A DNA stretch of 64,000 bases from Pseudomonas viciae (GCF_004786035.1 NZ_CP035088.1:2330001-2394000); one strand, 5' to 3'. Positions 45,043 to 54,694 are shown, counted from the stretch's first letter. Numbers and translations are program-made. The notes: generated by a model from the letters alone, not told the origin.

Positions 45043-45485
45043 TGATGAAAACCTACTCCATGCTGATCTACTTCACCGGCAAGGCCGAAGCCATCGGCCA
45101 CGCCACCGGTGTCGTAAGGTCCCGTGCCCAGGGGCTGATTCTTGCACTCGATCCAGTGGCGGATGTGCAGGGCGAGGGGGCGTTGCAGGTTCCGACTGGT
45201 GTCGCACACTTCGATACGGTGGTGACCGTGCGGGGCGAGCAAAGTTGGGAAACCGGCCGCGTCGACTTCCCCGGGATCGACAGTTATCTCGATGTTGAAA
45301 CGGTCATGCCAGGCCAGTTTAAAGTGCAGGCAAGCGGCTACAGCACCGGTTCGATCGCTTGGCGCGTGATTCGTGGTGGTGGCCGATTCGAAGGCGCGAC
45401 CGGCATTGTGACGGGCAATTTTGTCGGTCACCCGGATGACACCTTCACCGATCACCAGTTGTTCAAGTTGGTGCTGCCGGCCTGA
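45039..45485 (+). CDS. Hypothetical protein, small beta-barrel candidate
   Basis: 148 residues, start overlapping the phospho-lyase stop (ATGA), so it is translationally coupled. No signal peptide or membrane helix. Predicted by eye to be almost all beta: VADVQGEGALQVPTGVAHFD, SWETGRVDFPGIDSYLDVET and the C-terminal SIAWRVIRGGGRFEGATGIV followed by TGNF. The GGGRFEGATG stretch resembles the barrel-closing motif of allene-oxide-cyclase/dirigent-like folds. Catalytic function not assignable; tight coupling suggests a role in the kinase/phospho-lyase pathway. Confidence 0.7.
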   Translation: MMMKTYSMLIYFTGKAEAIGHATGVVRSRAQGLILALDPVADVQGEGALQVPTGVAHFDTVVTVRGEQSWETGRVDFPGIDSYLDVETVMPGQFKVQASGYSTGSIAWRVIRGGGRFEGATGIVTGNFVGHPDDTFTDHQLFKLVLPA

Positions 45486-45562
45486 GTCGCTGGCCGTGCA
45501 GGCGGCCTGTTCACCGAGCTGGTGGACAGGCATTTGATTTCACATTCAGATGGAATGACGCC

Positions 45563-47275
45563 GTGAGTAAGCATAACGATCTTGATGCCCTGATCATTGG
45601 TGCCGGCCATAACGGGCTGGTGTGCGCAAACTATCTGGCCAGGGCAGGCCTCAAGGTGTTGGTGTTGGAGGCCCGGCCGATTGTGGGGGGCGCCTGTACC
45701 AGTGAAGAACTGATACCGGGCGCTATTTTCTCTTCTTGCTCGTACATTCAGATGATGTTTCGACAGGAAGTGGTCGACGATCTGGAACTGAAAAAATACG
45801 GACTGGAGTCGGTGGCTCCGGGCTTGCAGGAAATGGCGCTATGGGACGACGGCGATTGTGTGATGTTCTGGCAGGAGATCGACAAGACCCTGCGTTCGAT
45901 CGAAGATCACAACAAGGCCGATGGCGCCAACTTCATGCGTTTCGCCACGCGGCTTAAGCGCTTCGGTGAGCTGACGCATGAAATCCAGCTCAGCGACCCG
46001 CCGACTCAACAACGCTTGAAAGCGATCTTTGACGACGCCGGTGAAAGCGCGCTGTACGACGAGTTCATGACGGCTTCGGCCGAGGACCTGCTGAAGGACT
46101 ACATAGAATCCGATCGTCTTCGCGGCTTCATGATGTTCATGGGCCTGGTCTCCACGTGGGGAAGTCCAACCACGCCAGGCACGGCCTATGTCTATGGCTA
46201 TCACGCGTTGGGAGAGTTCGAAGGTCAGTTCGGACGTTATGGCCTGCCGAAAGGCGGGATGGGCATGATCAGTGAATCGCTGGTCAGTGCCTTGCAAGCA
46301 TTCGGCGGAAGGGTTGAAACGAGTACGTCCATCCAACAGGTGTTGATTGAAGAGGGTAAGGCAGTGGGGGTTCTGCTGGCCTCGGGCGAGCAGATTCGCG
46401 CGCCGCTGGTCATTTCCGGTGCAGACCCGACTCGCTCTCTGGTGGGGTTGTTACCCGAAGGGGCGCTACCCGAGGCGGCGGCAGCCGATGCCAAGGAGAT
46501 TGATCAGCGCGGCTCCATGGCGCGTATTCACCTGCTGGTGGACGCGCTGCCGGATTATGTCGGCTTTCCGGCCGGCAAGCTGGGGCCCCAGCATCAGGGT
46601 TTGAACATTCTCGGCCCATCCCCGGCCCTTTATGAAATGGCCTGGCAAGCACAGCAGCGTGGCGAGTTTCCGGATGACATGGTGGTTGAGGCGCTGATTC
46701 CCTCTGTGACTCACCCGGGACTGGTGAGCCAGCCAGGTACTCATACTCTCTCGTTGGGGGTGCAGCAATTGCCATTTGACCTGGCCCATGGAGATTGGGA
46801 CACACGCAAGGAAGAGTGGGCTGACAAGGTGCTGGAGATCTATTTCCGCTATGCACCGAACATGCGCAATCACATTCTCGCTCGCCACGTGATAACCCCA
46901 CTGGATCTGCATCGCGACTATCACATCACCCGTGGAAATATCTTCCACCAGTCCATGATCGGCCTGGACAACCTCTTCGACAATCGCCCCATCAAAGCGG
47001 CGGCGCATTACCGGACGCCGGTTCCCGGTTATTACCTTTGTGGCTCTGGCAGCCATCCCGGCGGCGGTGTCAGTGGTATGCCCGGGCACAACGCGGCGCA
47101 ACGCATCCTTGCCGACCTGGCCGGGCAAACCGATACGGCAGCGGGGCGCAAGGTGCTCAAGGCGGATAACGGACTGATCGGCAATTTTTTGAAAACGGAT
47201 GTCGGGCAACGCCTCGGCTATCAGGTCGCCAGGTCGCGCATTTTTCGAAGCCTCACCGAACGCCTGAGCAAGTGA
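45563..47275 (+). CDS. FAD-dependent oxidoreductase, phytoene-desaturase/PYROXD2-like
   Basis: 570 residues from GTG. N-terminal dinucleotide fold LIIGAGHNGLVCANYLARAG then EARPIVGGACTSEELIPG is the hallmark of the CrtI/PYROXD2 group, and the C-terminal signature GYYLCGSGSHPGGGVSGMPG completes the FAD site. Bacterial members of the PYROXD2 branch are poorly characterised. Position after the phospho-lyase and before a second aldehyde dehydrogenase suggests oxidation of an amine or a C-C bond in the same pathway. Reaction unknown. Confidence 0.87.
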   Translation: MSKHNDLDALIIGAGHNGLVCANYLARAGLKVLVLEARPIVGGACTSEELIPGAIFSSCSYIQMMFRQEVVDDLELKKYGLESVAPGLQEMALWDDGDCVMFWQEIDKTLRSIEDHNKADGANFMRFATRLKRFGELTHEIQLSDPPTQQRLKAIFDDAGESALYDEFMTASAEDLLKDYIESDRLRGFMMFMGLVSTWGSPTTPGTAYVYGYHALGEFEGQFGRYGLPKGGMGMISESLVSALQAFGGRVETSTSIQQVLIEEGKAVGVLLASGEQIRAPLVISGADPTRSLVGLLPEGALPEAAAADAKEIDQRGSMARIHLLVDALPDYVGFPAGKLGPQHQGLNILGPSPALYEMAWQAQQRGEFPDDMVVEALIPSVTHPGLVSQPGTHTLSLGVQQLPFDLAHGDWDTRKEEWADKVLEIYFRYAPNMRNHILARHVITPLDLHRDYHITRGNIFHQSMIGLDNLFDNRPIKAAAHYRTPVPGYYLCGSGSHPGGGVSGMPGHNAAQRILADLAGQTDTAAGRKVLKADNGLIGNFLKTDVGQRLGYQVARSRIFRSLTERLSK

Positions 47276-47343
47276 CAGCGATTGTGTACGACGTGCCTTT
47301 CTCTTGATGGGAAGGCGGCATAACCGAATAGGTGGATCACTAC

Positions 47344-48819
47344 ATGAAACTTCCAATCTTTACACCGGGCTCGAACGATGGCGGTCGTCGCAAGATGTTC
47401 GTCAATGGTCAATGGATCAGCGCCTTTGCCTGGTTTCCGGTGCGCTCTCCTGCGACCGGGGAAATCATCGCCGAGCTTCCGAGTGCCGGTATTGAAGAGG
47501 CAATGTTGGCTGCCGATGCCGCCAGTGCCGCATTCCAGACCTGGCGTCAGACAACCGCTCATCATCGGTGCGCACTGCTGCGTGCCTGGTACAACGCCGT
47601 CATCGAACACACCGAGGGCATTGCCCGTACCATCACCATGGAAATGGGCAAGCCGATTCAGGAAGCCCGTGGAGAAGTCCTTTACGCCGCTTCGTTTATC
47701 GACTGGTTTGCCGAAGAAGGGCGGCGTGTCGGCGGCGAAAGCATGCCGAGCCAACATGGCAACAAACGGCTGGCGACCCTGCAACAGCCGGTTGGGCCTG
47801 TGTATGCCATTACACCGTGGAATTTTCCTGCGGCGATGATCACCCGCAAGCTGGCGCCGGCGCTGGCAGTGGGGTGTACGGCCATTGTCAAACCTCCCGT
47901 GCAAGCACCGCTCACAGCACTGTATTTCGCCAAACTGTGGGAAGAAGTAGGGGGCCCTCCCGGAACCTTGCAGGTGATTACCACCACGGATCCGCGGACG
48001 GTGTCTCAGGTGATGTTCGATGACCCACGTATTCGCAAACTCACCTTTACCGGTAGCACTGAGGTGGGCAAGCGTCTGTACGAACAATCGGCCAAGACAC
48101 TGAAAAGGATGTCTCTGGAATTGGGGGGGCATGCGCCGTTCATCATTTTTGAAGATGCCGATCTGGACGCGGCCGTGGATGAGGTCGTGGCTTGCAAATT
48201 CCGCAATGCCGGACAGACCTGTGTATGCACCAATCGCATCTATGTCCATCGCTCGATCGCCAGTCAGTTCGCCGAAAAACTCGCTGTTGCGGTCAATCGG
48301 CTCCAGGTGGGCGACCCATTGCTAGAGTCCACCCGGATAGGCCCGTTGGTGGATGAACATGCACGCGATAAAGCACTCGGCCATATCGCCGATGCGGTGG
48401 CCCAAGGTGCTCGAATCATCGCCGGAGGTGTCCGGATGGAAGGCTTCTATGTTCAACCGACCGTGCTCCAGGACGTGACTGCAACGATGTTGATCATGCA
48501 GGAGGAAACCTTTGGTCCGGTGGCGCCGCTGATTACGTTCGACAGTGAAGCTGAAGTGGTGGCGGCAGCCAACGCATCACCGTACGGCTTGGCGGCCTAT
48601 CTGTGGACAAGGAACCTGACCCGAGCGCAACTGGTGGCTGAAGCGTTGGAATACGGAATGATCGGCGTCAACGATGGCGCGCCATCGACCGCACAAGCGC
48701 CGTTCGGTGGCAATAAGGACAGCGGACTGGGCAGGGAAGGTGGTCACTGGGGACTTCAAGAGTACCTCGACGTGAAGTTCATATCGACCAAACTTGAACG
48801 TTGTACTTTGGAGTCATAA
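47344..48819 (+). CDS. Aldehyde dehydrogenase, succinate-semialdehyde dehydrogenase type
   Basis: 491 residues. Catalytic Cys in NAGQTCVCTNRIYVH, catalytic Glu in LELGGHAPFII, cofactor site TPWNFPAAMITRKLAPALA, and C-terminal LGREGGHWGLQEYLDVKF typical of GabD-type enzymes. The ATG at 47344 has TAGGTGG eight bases upstream; a GTG four codons earlier is less likely. It is the second aldehyde dehydrogenase in this block, so the pathway probably generates two different semialdehydes, or each serves a different substrate. Confidence 0.9.
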   Translation: MKLPIFTPGSNDGGRRKMFVNGQWISAFAWFPVRSPATGEIIAELPSAGIEEAMLAADAASAAFQTWRQTTAHHRCALLRAWYNAVIEHTEGIARTITMEMGKPIQEARGEVLYAASFIDWFAEEGRRVGGESMPSQHGNKRLATLQQPVGPVYAITPWNFPAAMITRKLAPALAVGCTAIVKPPVQAPLTALYFAKLWEEVGGPPGTLQVITTTDPRTVSQVMFDDPRIRKLTFTGSTEVGKRLYEQSAKTLKRMSLELGGHAPFIIFEDADLDAAVDEVVACKFRNAGQTCVCTNRIYVHRSIASQFAEKLAVAVNRLQVGDPLLESTRIGPLVDEHARDKALGHIADAVAQGARIIAGGVRMEGFYVQPTVLQDVTATMLIMQEETFGPVAPLITFDSEAEVVAAANASPYGLAAYLWTRNLTRAQLVAEALEYGMIGVNDGAPSTAQAPFGGNKDSGLGREGGHWGLQEYLDVKFISTKLERCTLES

Positions 48820-49084
48820 ACACACGTCTTACATGATGAACGTCTGTTCTAAAGTATTTGATTTGGGCGCGAACAGTCCGGAGAGATCTTTTGGTTGTCG
48901 CGGTACAGGGATATGACGGATCTACGAACAAAGTCTGCACCGATTCATCAATAATAAGGACACTTGTTACTCCGAAAAACCAGAAAGTGCCGAGGTGTAT
49001 ATAGGCACGCTGCCGAGTATTGCTTGTTTAACGACTGCCTCGCTTTACCGAAATAAAAAACTCACTACCTACAGGGTTTTAGCG

Positions 49085-50599
49085 ATGTCATACGAATATA
49101 GTAATAAACCAGCTACGCTGGACGTAACGGGATCAACACCGAGAAAGACCATGACCCCAAGTTCTGATAGCCGAGACCTCGAGCGAAACAGTATCGGCAT
49201 TATGGGTATCGTGTTCTTTGTGATTGCCGCCGCAGCGCCACTGACGGTGGTTGTCGCGTTGTTCCCTGTGATCATTGGCTCTGGAAATGGCATTGGCATT
49301 GCCGGTGCGTTTGTGGCGGTTGCCCTGGTGCTGTTGCTGTTCGCTGTGGGTTATGTGGCGATGAGTAAACACATCACCAACGCCGGGGCGTTCTACGCCT
49401 ACATCACCAAAGGCATCGGCCGCCCCATGGGACTGGGCTCTGCCTCTTTGGCAATTTTTTCCTATAACGCGATTCAACTTGGTCTGTACGGAGGTATCGG
49501 CTATTACCTCAATGAGTTGCTCGGCAAGCAACTCAACCTCCATCTGCCGTGGTGGGTGTACTCCTTCACCGCCATGGCGATGTGCCTGTGGCTGGGGTTA
49601 CGGCGATTGCATGCAGGCGCCGTGGTATTGGCGGTCCTGCTCACGCTGGAGACGGTAATTATCCTGATACTGGACCTGGGCATTTTGTTTGGCGATCACT
49701 CGGTGCCGGTGAGCCAGTTTTCGTTTGAACCATTCAGTCCGTCGGCGACATTCTCAGGCGCAATCGGTGTCGCTCTGATGTTCGCCCATGCATCGTTCAT
49801 CGGGTTCGAGGGCACTGCCATTTATGGTGAGGAAGCACGCGACCCCAAACGCACGGTGCCGATAGCGACCTATATCGCGGTGATTTTCATGGGCGTGTTT
49901 TATGCGCTGACAGCCTGGTTGATCATCAATGCAATCGGTACAACCGAAGCAGTGGCGGTGGCCAAGGACCAATCGGGCAATCTGATTTTCTGGGTCAGCG
50001 ATAAGATCCTCGGTGGCTGGGCGACGGAGTTGTTTCAGGTGCTGGTGATTACCAGTCTGTTTGCTGCCATCGTAACGTTCCACAGTAACGTTGCCCGTTA
50101 CCTCTACTCATTGGGGCGCCAGGGGTTACTCAGCCAGAAACTGGGCTCGACTCACCCGGTCCAGAAGTCGCCCCATGTGGCGTGCTACGTGCAAACCGCA
50201 ATGGTGGCCATAGTGGTCGCGATCTTCGCGGTGCTCGGGCTGAACCCCTACGACACGCTATTCACCTGGTTTACCGGTGTCGGTGCGGCCGGGATCATTA
50301 CCATCCAGTGCATTGCCAGTATTGCGATTTTTGTGTTTTTCCGTCGCTCCACGGTGGATAAGCGGATGTGGCACACCTTTCTCGCGCCGCTGTTAAGTGT
50401 CGCAGGTCTCCTACCGTTTCTTTATTTTGCTCTGACCAGCTTCGATGTCTTGCTGGGCGTACAAGGCGCACTTGAGGTGTTCTTCATGGCGCTGTTGTTT
50501 GGTTCGTTTGCGCTGGGTTTTCTGGGCGCATTCTACTTGAGTGTCCGGTCACCCGAGAAATATGCACGGTTGGAGTCCTCGTTAGGCGATCAAGTCTGA
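49085..50599 (+). CDS. APC-superfamily amino acid/amine permease
   Basis: 504 residues with about twelve transmembrane helices. The conserved first helix region reads NSIGIMGIVFFVIAAAAPLT, followed by GSGNGIGIAGAFVAVALV; the consensus-like FIGFEGTAIYGEEARDPKRT lies near residue 240. Such permeases import amino acids or amines. It is probably the uptake system for the substrate of the kinase/phospho-lyase pathway. The start could be ATG at 49085 or 49151; the former is kept although its ribosome site is weak. A 265-base leader separates it from the dehydrogenase gene, so it may have its own promoter. Confidence 0.9.
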   Translation: MSYEYSNKPATLDVTGSTPRKTMTPSSDSRDLERNSIGIMGIVFFVIAAAAPLTVVVALFPVIIGSGNGIGIAGAFVAVALVLLLFAVGYVAMSKHITNAGAFYAYITKGIGRPMGLGSASLAIFSYNAIQLGLYGGIGYYLNELLGKQLNLHLPWWVYSFTAMAMCLWLGLRRLHAGAVVLAVLLTLETVIILILDLGILFGDHSVPVSQFSFEPFSPSATFSGAIGVALMFAHASFIGFEGTAIYGEEARDPKRTVPIATYIAVIFMGVFYALTAWLIINAIGTTEAVAVAKDQSGNLIFWVSDKILGGWATELFQVLVITSLFAAIVTFHSNVARYLYSLGRQGLLSQKLGSTHPVQKSPHVACYVQTAMVAIVVAIFAVLGLNPYDTLFTWFTGVGAAGIITIQCIASIAIFVFFRRSTVDKRMWHTFLAPLLSVAGLLPFLYFALTSFDVLLGVQGALEVFFMALLFGSFALGFLGAFYLSVRSPEKYARLESSLGDQV

Positions 50600-50752
50600 C
50601 AACTCGGTGACCTGTCTTTGCCGCTGCTGCGATGGGCGCAGTAGCGGCTAAATTAATGATAATGAACGTAAAGTTCTTCACCGCGCTTTGTCATTGCTTA
50701 AGTCGATTTAATTCATAGCTATTGCTGTTTGATAATCAAAAGAGGAAGTGTG

Positions 50753-51829
50753 ATGAGCAAGACGTTTCGAATTGCCGCGATTGCCGGCGACGGAATCGGC
50801 GTCGAAGTGATGCCTGAGGGTATTAAAGTTGTGCAGAAGGCTGCTTCCAAGTACGGTATTGAGGTTGAATTTCAAAATTTTGAATGGGCCAGTTGCGACT
50901 ATTATCTCGCCTGCGGCAAGATGATGCCCGACGACTGGTTTGAGCAACTTAAAGGTTTCGATGCCATTTATTTTGGTGCTGTTGGTTGGCCGGACAAAGT
51001 GCCAGACCATATTTCTCTTTGGGGGTCCTTGTTGAAATTTCGCAGGGAGTTCGATCAGTACGCGAACATACGCCCGGTGAAGCTGTTCCCTGGTGTGGCA
51101 TGTCCCTTAGCCAATCGCAAGCCTGGAGACATCGACTTCATCGTTGTCCGGGAAAATACCGAGGGTGAATATTCTTCAGTGGGGGGCCGGGTCTTTGAAG
51201 GTACTGAGCATGAATTCGTGCTGCAGGAATCGGTATTCACCCGGCGAGGTGTCGACCGCATCCTCAAATACGCCTTCGATCTCGCCCAGACACGATCACG
51301 CAAATATGTGACCGCAGCTACCAAATCAAATGGCATGGCAATCAGCATGCCGTACTGGGATGAACGCGTTGCGGCGATGGCGGACAACTACCCCGACATC
51401 AAATGGGACAAGCAACATATCGACATCCTGTGTGCCCGCTTTATCTTGCATCCAGATCGCTTTGATGTGGTGGTGGCGTCCAACCTGTTTGGCGACATCC
51501 TCTCTGACCTCGGCCCGGCCTGCACGGGCACCATTGGTATTGCACCTTCGGCCAACCTCAATCCGGAGCGCAAATTTCCTTCGCTGTTCGAACCCGTCCA
51601 CGGCTCGGCGCCGGACATCTTCGGCAAGAACATTGCCAACCCTATTGCCATGATTTGGTCGGGTGCGTTGATGCTTGATTTCCTGGGTGACGGTCCGGAG
51701 TTTCGTGCTGCTCACGATGCAATCATGCAGGCCATTGAGACGGTCATTGCGCAAGGTCCTAAGACGCGTGATTTGGGCGGACAGGGATCTACCCAAGAGG
51801 TAGGCCAAGCGATCGCCGACGCTCTTTAA
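50753..51829 (+). CDS. Beta-decarboxylating dehydrogenase, tartrate/D-malate dehydrogenase-like
   Basis: 358 residues of the isocitrate/isopropylmalate dehydrogenase family. N-terminal AAIAGDGIGVEVMPEG, substrate-binding RENTEGEYSSVGGR, and C-terminal GDILSDLGPACTGTIGIAPS and FEPVHGSAPDIFGKNIANPI with metal-ligand Asp residues are complete. Length and the PSANLNPERKFPSLFEPVHG stretch fit the tartrate dehydrogenase/decarboxylase and D-malate dehydrogenase group. The ATG at 50753 follows AGAGGAAGTG. Ends in a strong hairpin terminator. It would remove hydroxy-dicarboxylates formed late in the pathway, but this link is only positional. Confidence 0.9.
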   Translation: MSKTFRIAAIAGDGIGVEVMPEGIKVVQKAASKYGIEVEFQNFEWASCDYYLACGKMMPDDWFEQLKGFDAIYFGAVGWPDKVPDHISLWGSLLKFRREFDQYANIRPVKLFPGVACPLANRKPGDIDFIVVRENTEGEYSSVGGRVFEGTEHEFVLQESVFTRRGVDRILKYAFDLAQTRSRKYVTAATKSNGMAISMPYWDERVAAMADNYPDIKWDKQHIDILCARFILHPDRFDVVVASNLFGDILSDLGPACTGTIGIAPSANLNPERKFPSLFEPVHGSAPDIFGKNIANPIAMIWSGALMLDFLGDGPEFRAAHDAIMQAIETVIAQGPKTRDLGGQGSTQEVGQAIADAL

Positions 51830-51842
51830 CTTCGCCTGTTTA

Positions 51843-51888
51843 GCAAGTGGTGGTGCTTTCTTCGTTGGGCCGCCACTTGCGTTTGTTT
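51843..51888 (+). terminator. Intrinsic terminator after the dehydrogenase
   Basis: Stem GCAAGTGGTGG / CCGCCACTTGC (one G-T pair) closing a 16-base loop, followed by GTTTGTTT, about 14 bases after the stop codon. Confidence 0.85.
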
Positions 51889-51977
51889 AGGTGTTATCCC
51901 GCAGCGTGTGGGAGCAGAGCCAGCAGGACCATGCACTCGAATGACTGACGAGTTGTTGCAACTCACGGAGCGTTGAC

Positions 51978-54098
51978 ATGTCCATTTTCAGCTTTTCCAT
52001 AAAGCTTCGCATAACGCTGCTCGCGGGCATTTGCATGTTGGGCGTAGCGGCCATCTTGATAGGTTTCTCAATCTACCGGATCGACGCTATCTCGACATTG
52101 AGCAATGAGTCCAGCTCACTCACCATCAAAGAGGGGGCATTGCAGTACATGACCAAGCTGGGCGAGCAGCAAGCCCAAGTTGTGAGTCAACGATTCGTCA
52201 CCAGTAGGGTTTTTGGCGACACGGTCATGCACCAAGTCATCTTCCTGCGTGAACAAGCAAAGCGATTAAGCTCGGACAGCAAAACATTGCGTAGTGACCT
52301 ATTCAAACTTATGCAGTTGCAAGTGGCTGCTAATCGGGACGTACTAGGTTTAGGAGTAGGATTCGAGCCCAATGCATTGGATGGCGATGACGCTCGTTTT
52401 ACGAACCAGAAAACCGATGGAGGGAATGAAAAAGGTCGTTTCGCTTCCTACGCCTCCACGCTTGTTCCGAGCTATACCATGAGCGAAAAGGAGATGGCCG
52501 ATGATGGGGCTCCAGGTACTTTTTGGTACACCTGTGCGTTCAAGACCAAACAAGACTGCGTAAGTAACCCGTATGCGTTCACTAATGCCCAAGGCATCAC
52601 GACGCTGATGTCGACTGTTTCAGTCCCTTTGATGAGCGGTGATTCTGTGCTCGGCGTTCTCTGTGTGGACTTAAGTTTGGCGAGCCTGCAAGAGCTGGTC
52701 GAAAGCTCGAGCGGTGCGCTTTACGGCGGCAATGCACAGGTGAGTTTTATAAGTGCTGACGGTGTTATTGCCGCTCGAAGTGGTGAACCCCAAGCGGCGG
52801 GAAAGCCTTTGGTGAGCGTAGATCCTGAGCTTGGAAAACAAATCTCGGCGAGTACGAAAGGTGATACTCCTGAGGTACTTGAGCGTGACGGGAACGTCGT
52901 CGTCATCATGCCGTTTTCCCCCATTCCAGGTGCACAGCATTGGAGTATTGTCATTCAGGTTCCAGAGGTGGTCCTGCTGGCCTCAGCTCGACAGCTCAAA
53001 GAGTCGCTGGACAAAGCAAACAAGGATGCGGCTGGCATTCAACTCATGGTGGGTATTTTGGCGGCATTATCAGGATTGGTGCTGATATGGATGCTGGCTC
53101 GTAGCATCACGCAGCCGATCCTACGTGTTGCGGCGATGTTCCAGGATATCGCAAGTGGTGAGGGTGATCTGACACGGCGGGTGGACTATGAAAGACATGA
53201 TGAAATCGGGAATTTAACGAGTTGGTTCAACCGGTTTCTTGACAAGCTGCAGCCCATTATCGCTCAAGTGAAATCATCAGTTGATGACACCCGTCGTACT
53301 GCTGACCAGGCAGCAGACATTGCTACGCAAACCAATAGCGGCATGCAGCAACAATTGCTTGAAGTTGACCAGGTCGCAACTGCATCTCAGGAAATGAGCG
53401 TGACTTCGCAGGAGGTGGCCCGCAATGCTGCGTTAGCAGCTCAAGCGGTTCGTAATGTTGATCTCGCGACCCAGGAGGGTGTGCAGACAATCGACAGAAC
53501 CACTGATTGCATCACACAACTTGCTACGGAAATGCATCAGGCGATGCAACAAGTAGAGGCGCTGGCCAACAATAGCGAGCAAATTGGGTCAGTCCTCGAA
53601 GTCATTCGCTCTGTTGCCGAGCAAACGAATCTTCTTGCCTTGAACGCTGCGATTGAAGCGGCTAGGGCAGGTGAGTCTGGTAGGGGATTTGCGGTAGTCG
53701 CGGACGAGGTGCGTCATTTAGCCAAGCGAACGCAAGAGTCGGTAGGTCAGATTCAACACGTCATCGAACATCTTCAATCAGGCACTCGAAGCGTGGTTCA
53801 GTCGATGCAAAACAGCCGCAGCCAGGCCGATGGCAGTGTTGCACAGGTGAAACGTGCTGTGGGAGCGCTTCAAAAAATCAATCAGGGTATCGAGATTATC
53901 AGTGAGATGAATATTCAGATTGCCAGTGCAGCGGAAGAGCAGAGCGTCGTTTCAGAGGAGGTGAATCGTAACTTGTCCAGCATACGGGACGTCACGAATG
54001 TTCTGGTACGCCAATCGAAAGATTCCGCGAGCATCAGTCAAGCCTTGAATTTGCTAGCGAACCATCAGCAGCAACTTATGGGCGGTTTCCGCACCTGA
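51978..54098 (+). CDS. Methyl-accepting chemotaxis protein (dCache-type sensor)
   Basis: 706 residues. Transmembrane helix 1 at about 10-32, a long periplasmic region to about 355 with PDC/dCache features (FWYTCAFKTKQDCVSNPYAF), transmembrane helix 2 (IQLMVGILAALSGLVLIWML), HAMP domain about 375-430 and a cytoplasmic signalling domain with the hairpin tip SVAEQTNLLALNAAIEAARA near residue 550. GGAG precedes the ATG by eight bases. It lies at the right end of the island after the amine catabolic genes, so attraction to their substrate is a reasonable inference. Codon use is AT-richer than the core genes. Confidence 0.93.
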   Translation: MSIFSFSIKLRITLLAGICMLGVAAILIGFSIYRIDAISTLSNESSSLTIKEGALQYMTKLGEQQAQVVSQRFVTSRVFGDTVMHQVIFLREQAKRLSSDSKTLRSDLFKLMQLQVAANRDVLGLGVGFEPNALDGDDARFTNQKTDGGNEKGRFASYASTLVPSYTMSEKEMADDGAPGTFWYTCAFKTKQDCVSNPYAFTNAQGITTLMSTVSVPLMSGDSVLGVLCVDLSLASLQELVESSSGALYGGNAQVSFISADGVIAARSGEPQAAGKPLVSVDPELGKQISASTKGDTPEVLERDGNVVVIMPFSPIPGAQHWSIVIQVPEVVLLASARQLKESLDKANKDAAGIQLMVGILAALSGLVLIWMLARSITQPILRVAAMFQDIASGEGDLTRRVDYERHDEIGNLTSWFNRFLDKLQPIIAQVKSSVDDTRRTADQAADIATQTNSGMQQQLLEVDQVATASQEMSVTSQEVARNAALAAQAVRNVDLATQEGVQTIDRTTDCITQLATEMHQAMQQVEALANNSEQIGSVLEVIRSVAEQTNLLALNAAIEAARAGESGRGFAVVADEVRHLAKRTQESVGQIQHVIEHLQSGTRSVVQSMQNSRSQADGSVAQVKRAVGALQKINQGIEIISEMNIQIASAAEEQSVVSEEVNRNLSSIRDVTNVLVRQSKDSASISQALNLLANHQQQLMGGFRT

Positions 54099-54540
54099 AG
54101 TTGAGTCGTTCCTGTATTGATACCTGAATTCACAACATCTCCTGCGCTGTGTTCCACCGAAGGCCCAAGGCAGCCTCCGCCACCGGAAATGTCCGGAATT
54201 TGGAGTAAACCAATTGGCCTCCTGGCCCCACGACCTTATACGTGAAGACAGGGTTTGAAAAAAAATACTAAGACAAACTGGTGGGGTGACTGAATAACTC
54301 ATGATGCCGTCACCTCATCTGAGTTTCATGAGGATGCTATGGATACTGAGCACATTCAAGCTCATTTCCTCACTCATGTCGGCCAGCTCTTGCGTCAGGA
54401 AGTGCGGCGCATCTATCCATTTTTTGAGCGTTCCGAAGGGATGCTACGTAATTGATGCCTGAAACTTGGTGGTTGTTCGTCCATTGGCTAAGGGTAATTC
54501 TATAGCCTTGCTGAAAGTTAGTTTTGTTGCTGTTGAAATA
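54099..54540. other. Intergenic region at the right end of the island
   Basis: About 440 bases between the chemoreceptor and the repeat. A 38-codon frame at 54339-54455 (MDTEHIQAHFLTHVGQLLRQ...) has some protein-like character but no ribosome site or family I know. Otherwise nothing is recognised. Confidence 0.4.
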
Positions 54541-54694
54541 CCCCAAAAACTAGTCCAGAATTAAGTCATTTCCTGCTTCGTTAAGAAAGGAAACCCCTTA
54601 GATTTCAATGAGTCGGACACCAGATACGAGTCTCGTTTCCCGCTCCAAGATTCAGAAAAAAGCCACTCAGATGAGTGGCTTTTTTTTGTGCCTG
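54541..54694. repeat. Right attachment-site repeat (second copy) with extra left flank
   Basis: The core 54627-54694 repeats the tRNA-Gly 3' end and terminator at 20044-20111 (67 of 68 identical). To its left, 54541-54626 is not in copy one but is similar to 59770-59855 before copy three (for example AAACCCCTTAGATTTCAATG). Taken as attR of the 34.6 kb island and the left edge of a second segment. Confidence 0.85.

Noticed and set aside
51900..51935. Possible REP fragment (GTGTGGGAGCAGAG)
   Set aside because: Only a short match to the REP edge with no inverted partner.
54054..54302. Short minus-strand frame overlapping the chemoreceptor end
   Set aside because: No ribosome site, no domain and overlap with a well-supported gene.
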